The position numbers and the translations under genes are program-made. A stretch of DNA of 64,000 nucleotides from Desulfolithobacter dissulfuricans (GTDB taxonomy: Bacteria > Desulfobacterota > Desulfobulbia > Desulfobulbales > Desulfobulbaceae): positions 3,124,001-3,188,000 of the forward strand of contig NZ_AP024233.1 in the NCBI RefSeq assembly GCF_025998535.1, given 5' to 3'. Below, one piece after another: positions 55,204 through 64,000 of the stretch. The notes under the pieces were generated by a model that made no database searches, was not told where the DNA came from, and saw only the letters and a program-made list of their open reading frames with translations. Within the stretch, counting starts at the first letter, position 1; each line of letters starts with the position of its first letter.

Positions 55204-55587
55204 ATGAAAGCACATCGAACCAGACGCAACAGCAAAGATTCGCTGGCGGACAAAGGATTGGCCTGCCGGGGCCGGATCTGGCTGCAGAAAAACGGGGCCA
55301 CCTTTCTCGGTACCGGTCGGGTCGTCCTCCTGGAACGGATTCGTGAACACGGCTCCATTGCCAAGGCCGCCCGGTCCATGGAGATGTCCTACAAGCATGC
55401 CTGGGACCTGGTGGACTCCATGAACCGTCAGGCCGGTGAACCCATGGTGGTCACCAGCAAGGGCGGCCGGGGCGGCGGTGGCACCCGGCTGACCGAGTGC
55501 GGTGAGAAGGCCATCGCCGCCTTCTGGGCCCTGCAGGAACGCTTTCACCGATTCCTGGAGGCCGAAACCAGCGAACTGGACCTGTAA
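55204..55587 (+). CDS. modE: ModE-type molybdate regulator, DNA-binding domain only
   Basis: A 127-residue winged-helix protein of the ModE/LysR-like type: LLERIREHGSIAKAARSMEM, YKHAWDLVDSMN and the wing KGGRGGGGTRLTECG. The C-terminal molybdate-binding Mop domains of E. coli ModE are absent, so molybdate sensing would need another partner or the MOP domain of ModC. The start at 55204 directly follows a ModE-like box. It lies upstream of modABC in the same direction, with a second identical box between. Confidence 0.88.
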   Translation: MKAHRTRRNSKDSLADKGLACRGRIWLQKNGATFLGTGRVVLLERIREHGSIAKAARSMEMSYKHAWDLVDSMNRQAGEPMVVTSKGGRGGGGTRLTECGEKAIAAFWALQERFHRFLEAETSELDL

Positions 55588-55611
55588 CCTGATCCTGGTG
55601 ATCCGAGTTAT

Positions 55612-55671
55612 CCGGGAATGTATGCACATCGATATATCTTTTTAAATATATCGATGTGCATACATTCCCGG
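55612..55671. promoter_or_regulatory. 60-bp palindrome with second ModE-like box, upstream of modA
   Basis: Perfect 26-bp arms (55612-55637 and 55646-55671) flank an 8-base centre. The core CGATATAT-N8-ATATATCG (55630-55653) is identical in half-sites and spacing to the box before modE. The long arms could also act as a terminator for modE. Confidence 0.75.
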
Positions 55672-55997
55672 GCAGGGACAGGACATTTTTGCAGCAAACG
55701 GGACAAAAATGAAACCCCTCCCGTAGCCGAAGCCACGTTGTCCCACTGACGCAGAGACGAAACAGCCTCCTTCGGCGCCCCCGGTCAGACCATGGAACGG
55801 GCCTGGTGTTGGTCTCCGGCAGCCCTGGCTCTGTGCCAGGAGAGAATGGCAGACAAAAAGGGCACGTATCTTGCGATATCACGGGCAGGGGTGACCGGCC
55901 AAAAAGGACCGGTAACCGTTGCCTGAAACCAGGCAAACCATTCCCGACCCGTACCGTCAACGGACGGATTGCAGGTGAACCGCAAAAGGAATCAGCC
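55672..55997 (+). promoter_or_regulatory. Long structured leader of modABC, possible cofactor-sensing RNA
   Basis: 326 bases between the ModE-type palindrome and modA hold no credible gene. Several hairpins are visible, for example TTGCCTG-AAAC-CAGGCAA near 55918 and CCTGG/CCAGG near 55830. A structured leader before a mod operon is a known place for molybdenum or tungsten cofactor riboswitches. I have not aligned it to that family. Confidence 0.3.
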
Positions 55998-56774
55998 ATG
56001 AAAAGATCTATTCCAGTCCTGCTCATAACCATCTGGATGCTGTCCGTTGTCCTGGCGCCCGGCCGGGTCGGGGCTGCGACGGTCCGCCTGGCGGCGGCAG
56101 CCAGCATGACCGACGCGGTCCGGGAGCTGATCCAGGCCTTTACCGCCGCTCACCCCGGGGTCACCATCCAGCCCAACTTTGCCTCATCCGGTTCCCTGGC
56201 CAAACAGATCATTCAGGGCGCGCCAGTGGATCTCTACATCTCGGCCAATCAGCGCTGGATGAACTGGCTCGTTGAAAACAGGGCCATTGATCCCGGGACA
56301 GCCCGGATCCTGGCCCATAACGCGCTGGTGTTTATCGGTCCTTCGACCACCAGGGCCCGGACCATGCTGGACCTCACCTCCCTTGCCCGCATCGGTATCG
56401 GCAGCCCCAAAAGTGTCCCGGCCGGCCAGTATGCCGCACAGGCCATGGAAAACGCCGGGATCTACAGGCAGCTCCTGGAGGACCGGTGCCTGGTGATGGC
56501 CAAAGATGTCCGCCAGGCCCTGCTCTACGCCGACCGGGGGGAGGTGGACGGCGCCTTTGTCTACCGGACCGATGCCCGCCTGGCCAGGAAAAGCACGGTT
56601 CTCTTCACCGTCCCGCCGGAACTCCACGACCCCGTGTCCTATCCCATTGGCCTGACTCCTGAAGGCAGGCAAAACCCGGAGGCCCGGGCCTTCTACAGCT
56701 TTGCAACCGGCCCGCTGGCAGCCGGGATCCTGAAGAGCTACGGCTTCACCCCGCCGGAAGGAGAACAGAGATGA
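55998..56774 (+). CDS. modA: Molybdate ABC transporter substrate-binding protein
   Basis: Periplasmic molybdate/tungstate-binding protein, 258 residues, with signal peptide (PVLLITIWMLSVVLAPGRVGA). The family ligand-binding segments AAASMTDAVRELI, FASSGSLAKQIIQGAPVDLY and GSPKSVPAGQYAAQAM are present. AAAAGGA precedes the ATG at 55998. Four-base overlap with modB. Confidence 0.95.
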   Translation: MKRSIPVLLITIWMLSVVLAPGRVGAATVRLAAAASMTDAVRELIQAFTAAHPGVTIQPNFASSGSLAKQIIQGAPVDLYISANQRWMNWLVENRAIDPGTARILAHNALVFIGPSTTRARTMLDLTSLARIGIGSPKSVPAGQYAAQAMENAGIYRQLLEDRCLVMAKDVRQALLYADRGEVDGAFVYRTDARLARKSTVLFTVPPELHDPVSYPIGLTPEGRQNPEARAFYSFATGPLAAGILKSYGFTPPEGEQR

Positions 56775-57454
56775 CCCTGGCCCTCACTCCGGCGGACATC
56801 CAGGCCATCGGCCTGTCGCTCAAGGTGGCCACCGCCGCCACCATCCTGGCCCTGCCCTTTGGCTTCGGCGCTGCCTACCTCCTGGTCTTCAGCCGCATTC
56901 CCGGACGGGCCCTGCTCGAAGGGCTGGTCAACCTGCCGCTGGTCCTGCCGCCGGTGGTCATCGGCTACCTGTTGCTTCTGCTCTTTGGCCAGGCAGGAGC
57001 CTTTGGTCCCCTGCTCCGGTTCCTGGATATCCGCATCATCTTTACCCTCAAGGGGGCGATCATTGCCTCCACCGTGGTCGGCTTCCCCCTCCTGGTCCGC
57101 TCCATTCGCATCGGCATGGAGTCCATCGACGAGCAGTATCTCCAGGCGGCCCGGACCCTGGGCGCCCGCTGGTGGGATGGCCTGTTCACCATCATCGTCC
57201 CCCTTTCCGGCCGCGCCATTGTCGCCGGCATGACCCTGATGTTCGCCCGCAGTCTCGGCGAGTTCGGGGCCACCATTATCCTGGCCGGCAACATCCCCGG
57301 GGTTACCCAGACAATTCCCCTGGCCATCTACGAGTACACCAATACCCCGGGGGGAGACTCCATGGCCCTGTCCCTGTGCCTGGTCTCCATCGGTCTCTCC
57401 TTTCTGGTCCTCCTGGTCAGCGAGGCCTCGGCCAGGTCGCTGAAAAAGAGGTGA
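56771..57454 (+). CDS. modB: Molybdate ABC transporter permease
   Basis: A 227-residue permease with five or six helices and the cytoplasmic EAA loop AARTLGARWWDGLFTIIVPL that contacts ModC. FARSLGEFGATIILAGNIPG is the typical ModB C-terminal block. Overlaps modA. Confidence 0.95.
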   Translation: MTLALTPADIQAIGLSLKVATAATILALPFGFGAAYLLVFSRIPGRALLEGLVNLPLVLPPVVIGYLLLLLFGQAGAFGPLLRFLDIRIIFTLKGAIIASTVVGFPLLVRSIRIGMESIDEQYLQAARTLGARWWDGLFTIIVPLSGRAIVAGMTLMFARSLGEFGATIILAGNIPGVTQTIPLAIYEYTNTPGGDSMALSLCLVSIGLSFLVLLVSEASARSLKKR

Positions 57455-57458
57455 GCCG

Positions 57459-58514
57459 GTGCGACTTGTTGTGGATGTGACAAAACAGGTCGGCGACTTC
57501 ACCCTGAGCGCCGATTTCACCCTTTCCCGGCAGCGGTGCGGAATATTCGGCCCCTCGGGCAGCGGCAAGTCCACCCTCATGCACATCCTGGCAGGGCTTC
57601 TCCGGCCGGACAGCGGCCGGATCACCCTGGACGGAAAAGTGCTTTTTGACCACGACCACAAAATCCACCTCCCTCCCCAGAAAAGGCGTATCGGGGTTGT
57701 GTTCCAGCATGCCCTTCTCTTTCCCCACATGAACGTGCGCCGCAACCTGCTCTATGGCTGGCGCCGCACCCCGATGGAGCAGCGATCGATCACGCCCGAG
57801 GCCATCATTGAGGTCCTCAACCTGGAACCACTGCTGGAACGGAGACCGACCAGTCTCTCCGGCGGTGAACGCCAACGGGTGGCCCTGGGCCGCACGGTGC
57901 TCTCGTGCCCCCGGTTGCTGCTCATGGACGAGCCCCTCACCGGCCTGGATCAGCTGCTGAAATTTCAGATCATCCCCTACCTGAGAAAGGTTCTGGATGA
58001 ATTCCACATTCCCCTGCTCTTCATCAGCCACAGCCTGCAGGAGATCCGTCTGATGACCGACGAGGTGCTGGTCTTTGACAGGGGCGGCGTGCAACAGTCG
58101 GTACCCACCGAAGAGCTGGCCCGGCGATACCTGGTCTCGGACCACCGGGGCTACGCCAACCTGCTCCACCTCGAAAATCCCCGGCCCCATGGCGACCTGT
58201 TTCGCTACAACTGGGGCGGAACCGAGCTGATTCTCACCGAGCCGGGTGGCGAAGGTGACAACCTCTTTGAACTGGGCGCCAGGGACATCACCCTCTTTAA
58301 ACAGAACCCGGTGGCCACCAGTGCCCGCAACCTGCTCTCCTGCCGGGTCACCGATGTGTTCGGCGACGGTAACCGGATCGGGGTGGAGCTGACCGTAAAC
58401 GGCGGCCAGTTGATTTCCCAGATCGTCCCGGAATCGCTTCAGGAACTGGACATTGCCCCGGGAAGCGAAATCGTTGCCGTGATCAAGGCCTCTGCCTTTC
58501 GTAAACTCTACTGA
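57459..58514 (+). CDS. modC: Molybdate ABC transporter ATPase
   Basis: A 351-residue ATPase with Walker A GPSGSGKST, signature LSGGERQRVALGR, Walker B LLLMDEPLTGLD and H-loop FISHS. The C-terminal MOP/TOBE domain (LLSCRVTDVFGDGNRIGVEL) can bind oxyanion and may allow feedback. Start codon GTG at 57459, four bases after modB. Confidence 0.95.
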   Translation: MRLVVDVTKQVGDFTLSADFTLSRQRCGIFGPSGSGKSTLMHILAGLLRPDSGRITLDGKVLFDHDHKIHLPPQKRRIGVVFQHALLFPHMNVRRNLLYGWRRTPMEQRSITPEAIIEVLNLEPLLERRPTSLSGGERQRVALGRTVLSCPRLLLMDEPLTGLDQLLKFQIIPYLRKVLDEFHIPLLFISHSLQEIRLMTDEVLVFDRGGVQQSVPTEELARRYLVSDHRGYANLLHLENPRPHGDLFRYNWGGTELILTEPGGEGDNLFELGARDITLFKQNPVATSARNLLSCRVTDVFGDGNRIGVELTVNGGQLISQIVPESLQELDIAPGSEIVAVIKASAFRKLY

Positions 58515-58708
58515 CCCTCCGAAAACCGGACCCCGCCCCACTACCGTTCCGGCAAGGTCTGGTCGCTGGAAGATGCTGTCAGGCTGATGATCTCTGTCCT
58601 GCTGGATACGGAACTCCTTGACAGATTCGGCCCTGGCGCGGTATGGCCAGTACCAGTCCGTAACATCCCCAACATCCCCCAGCAAACATCTGTCACAAGG
58701 AGTGCGAC

Positions 58709-59416
58709 ATGGCCGTCACCTTGCCGATGACCAGTGGCCGGGAAATCACCCTGCAGCCATCCAAGATCATAGCCCTGGGCCTCAACTACCTGGAACACAT
58801 CAGGGAAAGCCAGTCCGTAAATGTCCAGAACTTCACCGACGCCATCCCCGGGGAGCCGGTGCTCTTTCCCAAGACCCCCAACGTCCTCATCGGCCCGGAA
58901 CAGCCCATCGTCCTCCCCGCCCTGCTGCGGGAGTACGACTTTAAAGACTGCCGCACCGACTACGAGGGCGAGCTGGCCATCATCATCCGCGACCGGATCA
59001 AAAACGTCCCCGAGGATGAAGCCCTGGACCATGTCCTGGGCTTCACCTGTTTCAACGATGTCAGTCAGCGTAACTTCCAGCGCAGTGACAAGTCCGGCTG
59101 GTTCCGCGGCAAGTCGCTCGACACCTTCGGCCCCATCGGTCCCAGAATCGTCCCTCTGGAGGAGATCGGCGATCCCCAGAACCTTCGCATCCAGACCCGG
59201 CTCAACGGCAAGGTGGTGCAGGACTCCAACACCTGCCACATGATTTTCAAGCTGCCGGCCATCATCAGCTTCATCTCGAGAAACTTCACCATGGAGCCGG
59301 GCGATATCATCATCACCGGCACTCCCAGCGGCGTGGGGCCAATCCGGGCAGGAGACGTGGTCGAGGTGGAGATCGAGAACATCGGTATCCTGAAAAACCC
59401 GGTGATGGCCGAATAA
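58709..59416 (+). CDS. Fumarylacetoacetate hydrolase family protein
   Basis: A 235-residue FAH-fold hydrolase. The metal ligands lie in YEGELAIII and CFNDVSQRN, and KSLDTFGPIGP and GDIIITGTPSGVGP are the family blocks. Members cleave or decarboxylate acylpyruvates and oxaloacetate; the substrate is not predictable. AAGGAG is nine bases before the ATG. Single gene. Confidence 0.9.
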   Translation: MAVTLPMTSGREITLQPSKIIALGLNYLEHIRESQSVNVQNFTDAIPGEPVLFPKTPNVLIGPEQPIVLPALLREYDFKDCRTDYEGELAIIIRDRIKNVPEDEALDHVLGFTCFNDVSQRNFQRSDKSGWFRGKSLDTFGPIGPRIVPLEEIGDPQNLRIQTRLNGKVVQDSNTCHMIFKLPAIISFISRNFTMEPGDIIITGTPSGVGPIRAGDVVEVEIENIGILKNPVMAE

Positions 59417-59571
59417 AGCGGGCCAGTCCCTCTGGAGCGCCGTAACTGCCGGCCTCTGGGGAAAAACGACCTGCCCATCTCTTGCGCCCCGGAAAAATCA
59501 GCTTATATTTTTCTGATACCACCCTGTAAGCCTCCGGAGGGCAATTTCAGCGCAAGAGGGAGGGCGACACC

Positions 59572-60917
59572 ATGGCCCAGACGGTTCACGACGATGCGCA
59601 CCTGCAGGCCGCCAGTCAGGTCATCGGACATATAGCCGAGATAACCGAGGCCAACTTCTGCGTGGAACTCTGGAACGGTGAAATCATCCCCCTGGGCAGG
59701 AACGCCGATTCCCGATTCTGCATCACCATACGGGATCCCGGCGTGCTGGGCTGCATCCTCCGCCGGCCCACCCTGGAAACCCTGCTCATCCAGTACGCCA
59801 CCGGTGGCATCAGCTATCGTGGCGGCGACCTGATCACCTTCTACGAAAAAGCCCTCCAGCTCGACAAACCCCTGCAGCGCCTGGTCTCCCGAAAACTGAT
59901 CAAGCGGTTGAACAAGGGATTCATCCTCCGCAAGGGGCTGCCGCTCCTGCTGGCCTCCAGGAAGGAACGGAGGGTACCCTGCTACCAGGGAGACGAGACG
60001 CCGACCAGGAAGTCCCAGCGCGACGACCGGCGCCACATCCAGTTCCACTACGACCTGTCCAATGAGTTCTACGAACTCTTCCTCGACCCCGAAATGCAGT
60101 ACTCCTGCGCCTACTTCACCGACTGGAACAACTCCCTGGAGCAGGCCCAGCGCGACAAGCTGGACATGATCTGCCGCAAGCTGCGCCTCCAGCCGGGCGA
60201 CCGGTTTCTCGATATCGGCTGCGGCTGGGGCTCACTGCTGTGCCACGCGGCGAAAAAGTACAAGGTGCAGGCCCACGGGGTCACCCTGTCGGAAAACCAG
60301 TATCTCTATGCCAGAAACAAGGTGGAGCGCCTGGGGCTGCAGGACCGGGTGACGGTGGAACTGCGCCACTACCGGGAACTGGAAGGTCAGTACGACAAGA
60401 TTGCCTCTATCGGCATGTACGAACATGTGGGCATCAGCAACTACCCGGCCTACTTTGGACATATCCACAACCTGCTCCGACCCCGGGCATCTTCCTCAAC
60501 CACGGGATCACCAAACCGGCCAAACAGAGCAAACGGGAGTTCAACAAAGTATCGCCCGGACGAAAGATCATCCTCAAGTACGTCTTCCCGGGTTCGGACC
60601 TGGACCATATCGGCCATACGGTGGAAGTCATGGAGGCGTGCGGATTCGAGATCCACGATGTGGAATCCTGGCGGGAACATTACGGCCTGACCACCAGGAT
60701 GTGGTGCCAGCGGCTGGAAAAAAACAGGGAGCGGGCCGTGGCCCTGGTGGGGGAGGAACGGTACAGGATGTGGCTGGCCTACCTGGCCGGGGTCTCCTTT
60801 GCCTTCTATTCCGGATCCCTTGGCATTTTCCAGACCGTGGCCACCAAACGCGGCGGCCTCAACCGCTCGGGCATGCCGCCCACCCGGGCCGACCTGTACC
60901 TACCGGACGAAGAATGA
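59572..60917 (+). pseudogene. cfa: Cyclopropane-fatty-acyl-phospholipid synthase, frameshifted
   Basis: SAM-dependent cyclopropanation of membrane lipids. The first 300 residues match the family (HIQFHYDLSNEFYELF, YSCAYF, SAM site LDIGCGWGSLL, MYEHVG). At CCCCGGG (60481-60487) the frame breaks and the rest (IFLNHGITKP, WREHYGLTTRMWCQRL, SGSLGIFQTV) continues in another. One missing base, probably a G, explains it; the repaired product would be about 448 residues. GAGGGAGGG precedes the start. Either sequencing error or a recent mutation. Confidence 0.88.
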
Positions 60918-60927
60918 TCCGGGACGA

Positions 60928-61644
60928 TCAGGTACCCAGGTAAGCCTTGACGATATTCTCATCCTCGCGCAGGGTGGGCGCATCGCCCTCGATAACGATC
61001 TCGCCGGTTTCCAGCACATAGCCGTAGTCGGCCAGCTTCAGGGCCATCTTGGCGTTCTGTTCCACCAGCAGGATGGTCACCCCTTCGCTGTTGAGCCGTT
61101 CGACGATCCGCATGATCTCCCGGACCAGAAACGGGGCCAGTCCCATGGACGGCTCGTCGAGCAGCAGCAGCCGGGGACTGGTCATCAGGGCCCTCCCCAT
61201 GGCCAGCATCTGCTGTTCACCGCCCGAAAGCAGGGCCGCGTCCCGGTGCTGGCGTTCGTGAAGCACGGGAAAGATCTCAAATACATGCTCCATGCGCCGG
61301 CGACGTTCGGTATCGTCCTTGAGGGTAAAGGAACCCAGCTCCAGGTTCTCACGGATACTCATTCCCTTGAAGATCCGCCGTCCCTCGGGCACATGGATCA
61401 ACCCCCTGGCCACGATATCGTGGGACGGCATGCGGGTGATATCCTCGCCCATGAAACGTATCGTCCCGCCCGAAGCCTGGACCAGGCCGGAGATGGTCCG
61501 CAAGGTGGTGGACTTGCCGGCCCCGTTGGAGCCGAGCAGGGTCACTATCTGCCCGGCCTGGACAGAAAAGGAAATGGAGCGCAGGGCTTCGATCCGGCCG
61601 TAGCGCGCGGTTACATTTTCCAGTTCGAGGACCGTCTCGCTCAT
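60928..61644 (-). CDS. livF: Branched-chain amino acid ABC transporter ATPase LivF
   Basis: A 238-residue ATPase with Walker A GSNGAGKST, signature LSGGEQQMLAMGRAL and Walker B LLLLDEPSMGLAP, the LivF subtype (IFKGMSIRENLELG). Last gene of livH-M-G-F; its ATG overlaps the livG stop. Confidence 0.95.
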   Translation of the reverse strand: MSETVLELENVTARYGRIEALRSISFSVQAGQIVTLLGSNGAGKSTTLRTISGLVQASGGTIRFMGEDITRMPSHDIVARGLIHVPEGRRIFKGMSIRENLELGSFTLKDDTERRRRMEHVFEIFPVLHERQHRDAALLSGGEQQMLAMGRALMTSPRLLLLDEPSMGLAPFLVREIMRIVERLNSEGVTILLVEQNAKMALKLADYGYVLETGEIVIEGDAPTLREDENIVKAYLGT

Positions 61645-62417
61645 GCGGCCTCCTCTTCATCGCTACCCAGGTAGGCCTCGATGACCCGGGGATTATTCTG
61701 CACTTCCGCTGCTGTTCCCTCGGCGATCTTCTGGCCGTAATCGATCACCGTGATCTGCTCGGAAACCTTCATCACCAGCCCCATGTCATGCTCGATGAGG
61801 AGAATGGTCACGCCCAGCTCGTCGCGTATCCGGCGGATCATCCCCATAAGCTGCTGTTTCTCGTCGTGGTTCAGCCCGGCGGCAGGCTCGTCCAGCAGCA
61901 GCAGACGGGGCCTGGTCGCCAGGGCCCGGGCCCATTCCACCCGCCGCTGGTCGCCATAGGCCAGGTTGCTGGCCCTGCGGTCTTTCTTGTCCAGCAGGCC
62001 GACAAAATCCAGGCATTCCTCGCTGATGCGGCGGATCTCCTCTTCTTCCCGCCGCTGGGTCGGGGTGTGGAAAATCGCTCCCAGAGCCCCGGCCGAGGTT
62101 CGGCAATGCTGACCGGACATCACGTTTTCAAGCACCGACATGGATTTGAACAGACGCAGGTTCTGAAAGGTCCGGGCCATGCCCTTGCGGGTGATGCGGT
62201 GCGGCTTGAGGCCGGTTATCCTCCGGCCGTCAAAGATGATCCGGCCGGAGTCCGGCCGGTAAAAGCCGGTCAGGCAGTTGAAAACCGAGGTCTTTCCGGC
62301 GCCGTTGGGACCGATCAGACTGGCGATACTGCCCTTTTCCACCGAAAAGCTGAGACCACGGATGACCTGCAGCCCGGCAAAGCTCAGACAGAGATCAGTT
62401 ACTTCAAGAAGTGCCAT
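61641..62417 (-). CDS. livG: Branched-chain amino acid ABC transporter ATPase LivG
   Basis: A 258-residue ATPase with Walker A GPNGAGKTS, the LivG-type TFQNLRLFKSMSVLENVM, Walker B LLLLDEPAAGLN and H-loop IEHDM. The usual signature is altered to NLAYGDQRRVEWARAL, as common in LivG. It follows livM by 43 bases. Confidence 0.95.
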   Translation of the reverse strand: MALLEVTDLCLSFAGLQVIRGLSFSVEKGSIASLIGPNGAGKTSVFNCLTGFYRPDSGRIIFDGRRITGLKPHRITRKGMARTFQNLRLFKSMSVLENVMSGQHCRTSAGALGAIFHTPTQRREEEEIRRISEECLDFVGLLDKKDRRASNLAYGDQRRVEWARALATRPRLLLLDEPAAGLNHDEKQQLMGMIRRIRDELGVTILLIEHDMGLVMKVSEQITVIDYGQKIAEGTAAEVQNNPRVIEAYLGSDEEEAA

Positions 62418-62460
62418 ATCGTCGTTTCAGTGGGTTGAGTTACGCTCCGGGCGGACATCA

Positions 62461-63417
62461 TCAGGACCTCTTTTCCGGCCAGATGCCCTCGGGCCGGTAC
62501 AGCATGATCACCAGCATGACAATGGCAAAGACCAGCATCCGCATGGAACCGAGATCGCGAAACACCTCGGGAAAGAGCACCAGGGCAAAGGCGCCGACAA
62601 TCACTCCCGGGATCTTGCCCATACCGCCCAGGACCACGCCGAGAAGTATCAGCACCGACTGGGTGAAGGTGAATGTTTCCGGAGAGATGGCGGTCATCTT
62701 GGCGGCAAAGAAACAGCCCGCCACCCCGCCGAACACCGCCCCGATCACATAGGCGTACAGCTTGACGGAAACCCGGCCGATACCCATGGCCTCGGCCGCG
62801 TCCTCATCCTCGCGCACGTACTGCCAGGCCCGGCCCAGGCGAGAGTTCTGCAGCCGGTAGCTGATGAAACAGGCCAGGATGGCCAGCAGAAGAAACACGT
62901 AGTAGAAGTGATGGATCCCGCTCAGTTCCATGCCGAAAAAATGGGGCCGTTCGATGCCGATCAGGCCGCTGGCTCCACCGGTGATCTTCAGGTTGCGGGC
63001 TACGATGCGGACGATCTCGCCAAAACCCAGCGTAACGATGGCCAGGTAATCGCTCCGCAGCCGCAGGGTGGGCCCGCCGATGACGATCCCGGCCAGCATG
63101 GAGCAGGCCACGGCCACCGGAATGGTCAGCCAGAAGTTGACCCCGAACTGCGAGGTCAGGATACCGGTGGTATAGGCCCCGACAGCAAAAAAAGCCGCAT
63201 AGCCCAGGTCCAGCAGCCCGGCATAGCCGACCACGATATTGAGCCCGAGGCAGAGCACCGTATAGAACCAGGCATTGGTCAGCACCTCGAGCACGTAGTT
63301 GCTGGCCACAAGCGGGATCACCATGGCCACACCGGCCAGCACCATCAGCACCACCAGCCGGTTACGCTGCACCTGCAGCCAGCCCGGCCATCCTGTCATC
63401 ACACCAGGCGTTGCCAT
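62461..63417 (-). CDS. livM: Branched-chain amino acid ABC transporter permease LivM
   Basis: A 318-residue permease with about ten helices. NIVVGYAGLLDLGYAAFFAVGA and TLRLRSDYLAIVTLGFGEI are LivM blocks, and the EAA-type loop is QNSRLGRAWQYVREDEDAAE. It starts three bases after livH ends. Confidence 0.95.
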   Translation of the reverse strand: MATPGVMTGWPGWLQVQRNRLVVLMVLAGVAMVIPLVASNYVLEVLTNAWFYTVLCLGLNIVVGYAGLLDLGYAAFFAVGAYTTGILTSQFGVNFWLTIPVAVACSMLAGIVIGGPTLRLRSDYLAIVTLGFGEIVRIVARNLKITGGASGLIGIERPHFFGMELSGIHHFYYVFLLLAILACFISYRLQNSRLGRAWQYVREDEDAAEAMGIGRVSVKLYAYVIGAVFGGVAGCFFAAKMTAISPETFTFTQSVLILLGVVLGGMGKIPGVIVGAFALVLFPEVFRDLGSMRMLVFAIVMLVIMLYRPEGIWPEKRS

Positions 63418-63420
63418 GGG

Positions 63421-64000
63421 TCACATCCTCTCTATTTCGGTTTTACCAAGCAAACCGGTTGGCTTGAAGATAAGCAGCAGAATCAGGATGCCGAAGGAAA
63501 ACACGTCTTTCCATTCCGTACCAATCGCCGGAATCTGGGTGCCGAAGGCCTCGAGCAGGCCCAGGACCAGCCCGCCGAGCATGGCCCCGGGAATGGAGCC
63601 GATGCCGCCGATCACCGCCGCGGTGAAGGCCTTGAGCCCGATCACAAACCCCATGGCAAAATGAATACTGCCGTAATAGACCCCGGCCATGACCCCGGCC
63701 GCCGTGGCCAGGGCCGAGCCGATGAAAAAGGTCAGGGCTATGACCCGGTTGACATTGATCCCCATGAGCCGGCAGGCATCCTGATCGATGGCAATGGCCC
63801 GCATGGCCTTGCCGTAGAGGGTTTTGTGGACAAAGAGATAGAGCACCACCATCAGAAAGGCGGCCGAGACCACCAGCACGATCTGGGTGTAGGTGACAAA
63901 CACGTTGCCGATATCTACCCCGTCATAGCCGAGATCGGTGATAAAGGCCTTGTATTCGCCGTTGGTCAGAGCCATGACCGTGTTGGACAGCACCATGGAG
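63421..64000 (-). CDS. livH: Branched-chain amino acid ABC transporter permease LivH (partial)
   Basis: The C-terminal 193 residues of LivH; the frame is open to the window edge and the ATG at 63996 is internal, not the start. KTLYGKAMRAIAIDQDACRL is the EAA-type loop and GLKAFTAAVIGGIGSIPGA the family C-terminal block. The binding protein gene livK would be expected beyond the edge. Confidence 0.93.
   Translation of the reverse strand, partial: SMVLSNTVMALTNGEYKAFITDLGYDGVDIGNVFVTYTQIVLVVSAAFLMVVLYLFVHKTLYGKAMRAIAIDQDACRLMGINVNRVIALTFFIGSALATAAGVMAGVYYGSIHFAMGFVIGLKAFTAAVIGGIGSIPGAMLGGLVLGLLEAFGTQIPAIGTEWKDVFSFGILILLLIFKPTGLLGKTEIERM

Noticed and set aside
63421-63996. Complete 191-residue permease gene starting at 63996
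   Set aside because: The frame continues to the window edge and the family N-terminus is missing, so this is a partial livH with an internal ATG.

Overview
The window is GC-rich, densely coded bacterial DNA that reads as one chromosomal segment of a strictly or facultatively anaerobic Desulfobacterota, most likely Desulfobulbales. The pointers are an octaheme tetrathionate-reductase-type cytochrome, a split-Soret-like cytochrome, a small single-subunit sulfite reductase, LL-diaminopimelate aminotransferase (DapL), a RegB/RegA redox pair, many sensor kinases and LPS genes of a diderm cell. The species assignment is inference from gene content only.

Layout: 1-1.9 kb, a sensor kinase with a periplasmic CxxCH motif (runs off the left edge). 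2.4-11.5 kb, recC-recB-recD on the minus strand, recC frameshifted in a G9 tract. 11.7-14.6 kb, a hybrid sensor kinase. 14.7-21.4 kb, a MarR-controlled RND efflux operon (marR, adaptor, pump, TolC-like). 21.5-23.5 kb, a small sulfite reductase, J-domain protein, plsY and a small protein. 23.8-27.8 kb, def-fmt-larC-pgpA-amidohydrolase. 27.8-30.9 kb, a sigma-54 activator divergent from an octaheme cytochrome gene with a sigma-54 promoter and a candidate upstream activator palindrome. 31-36.1 kb, pyrG-kdsA-kdsC-lptC-dapL. 36.3-39.5 kb, VanY-type peptidase, tRNA-Ser, LEA14-like lipoprotein, AMMECR1 and a CxxCxxCC protein. 39.5-44.7 kb, bioB, a phosphoesterase, a ParB-like/RAM fusion, bioA and an AI-2E-type permease. 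45-50.5 kb, a calcium-binding-like protein, tlpA and ccdA split apart by a transposable element that itself carries an IS110-family insertion, and a uspA gene. 50.7-53.8 kb, regA-regB and the split-Soret-like cytochrome. 54-58.5 kb, a diguanylate cyclase and modE-modA-modB-modC with two ModE-like boxes. 58.7-60.9 kb, a FAH-family hydrolase and a frameshifted cyclopropane fatty acid synthase. 60.9-64 kb, livF-G-M-H (livH runs off the right edge).

The most unusual content is a set of small dispersed elements. (1) An 18-bp unit, canonical form CGTCTGTCTGCGACACAC, occurs at 11 places, usually as two abutting units, mostly inside genes (three sites in recB, four in recC, the adaptor gene 3' end, the plsY 3' end, the tolC stop). 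It is a multiple of three and the canonical form has no stop codon in any of six frames, so it can enter genes without breaking them. One copy lies in a repeated element whose paralogue at 2249-2432 lacks exactly that unit, a natural empty/filled comparison. (2) A short inverted-repeat element with CCTGAATC..GTGA ends is present at 2249-2432 and 49854-50012; the first supplies the recD stop codon. (3) A second element family with GTGATTACCA-type inverted ends and 9-10 bp A/T-rich target duplications is present at 22189-22360 (172 bp, highly structured) and 46839-48704 (carrying the IS110 element). (4) A 175-bp near-perfect palindrome lies at 44820-44994. No CRISPR array, prophage or recognisable defence island is present.
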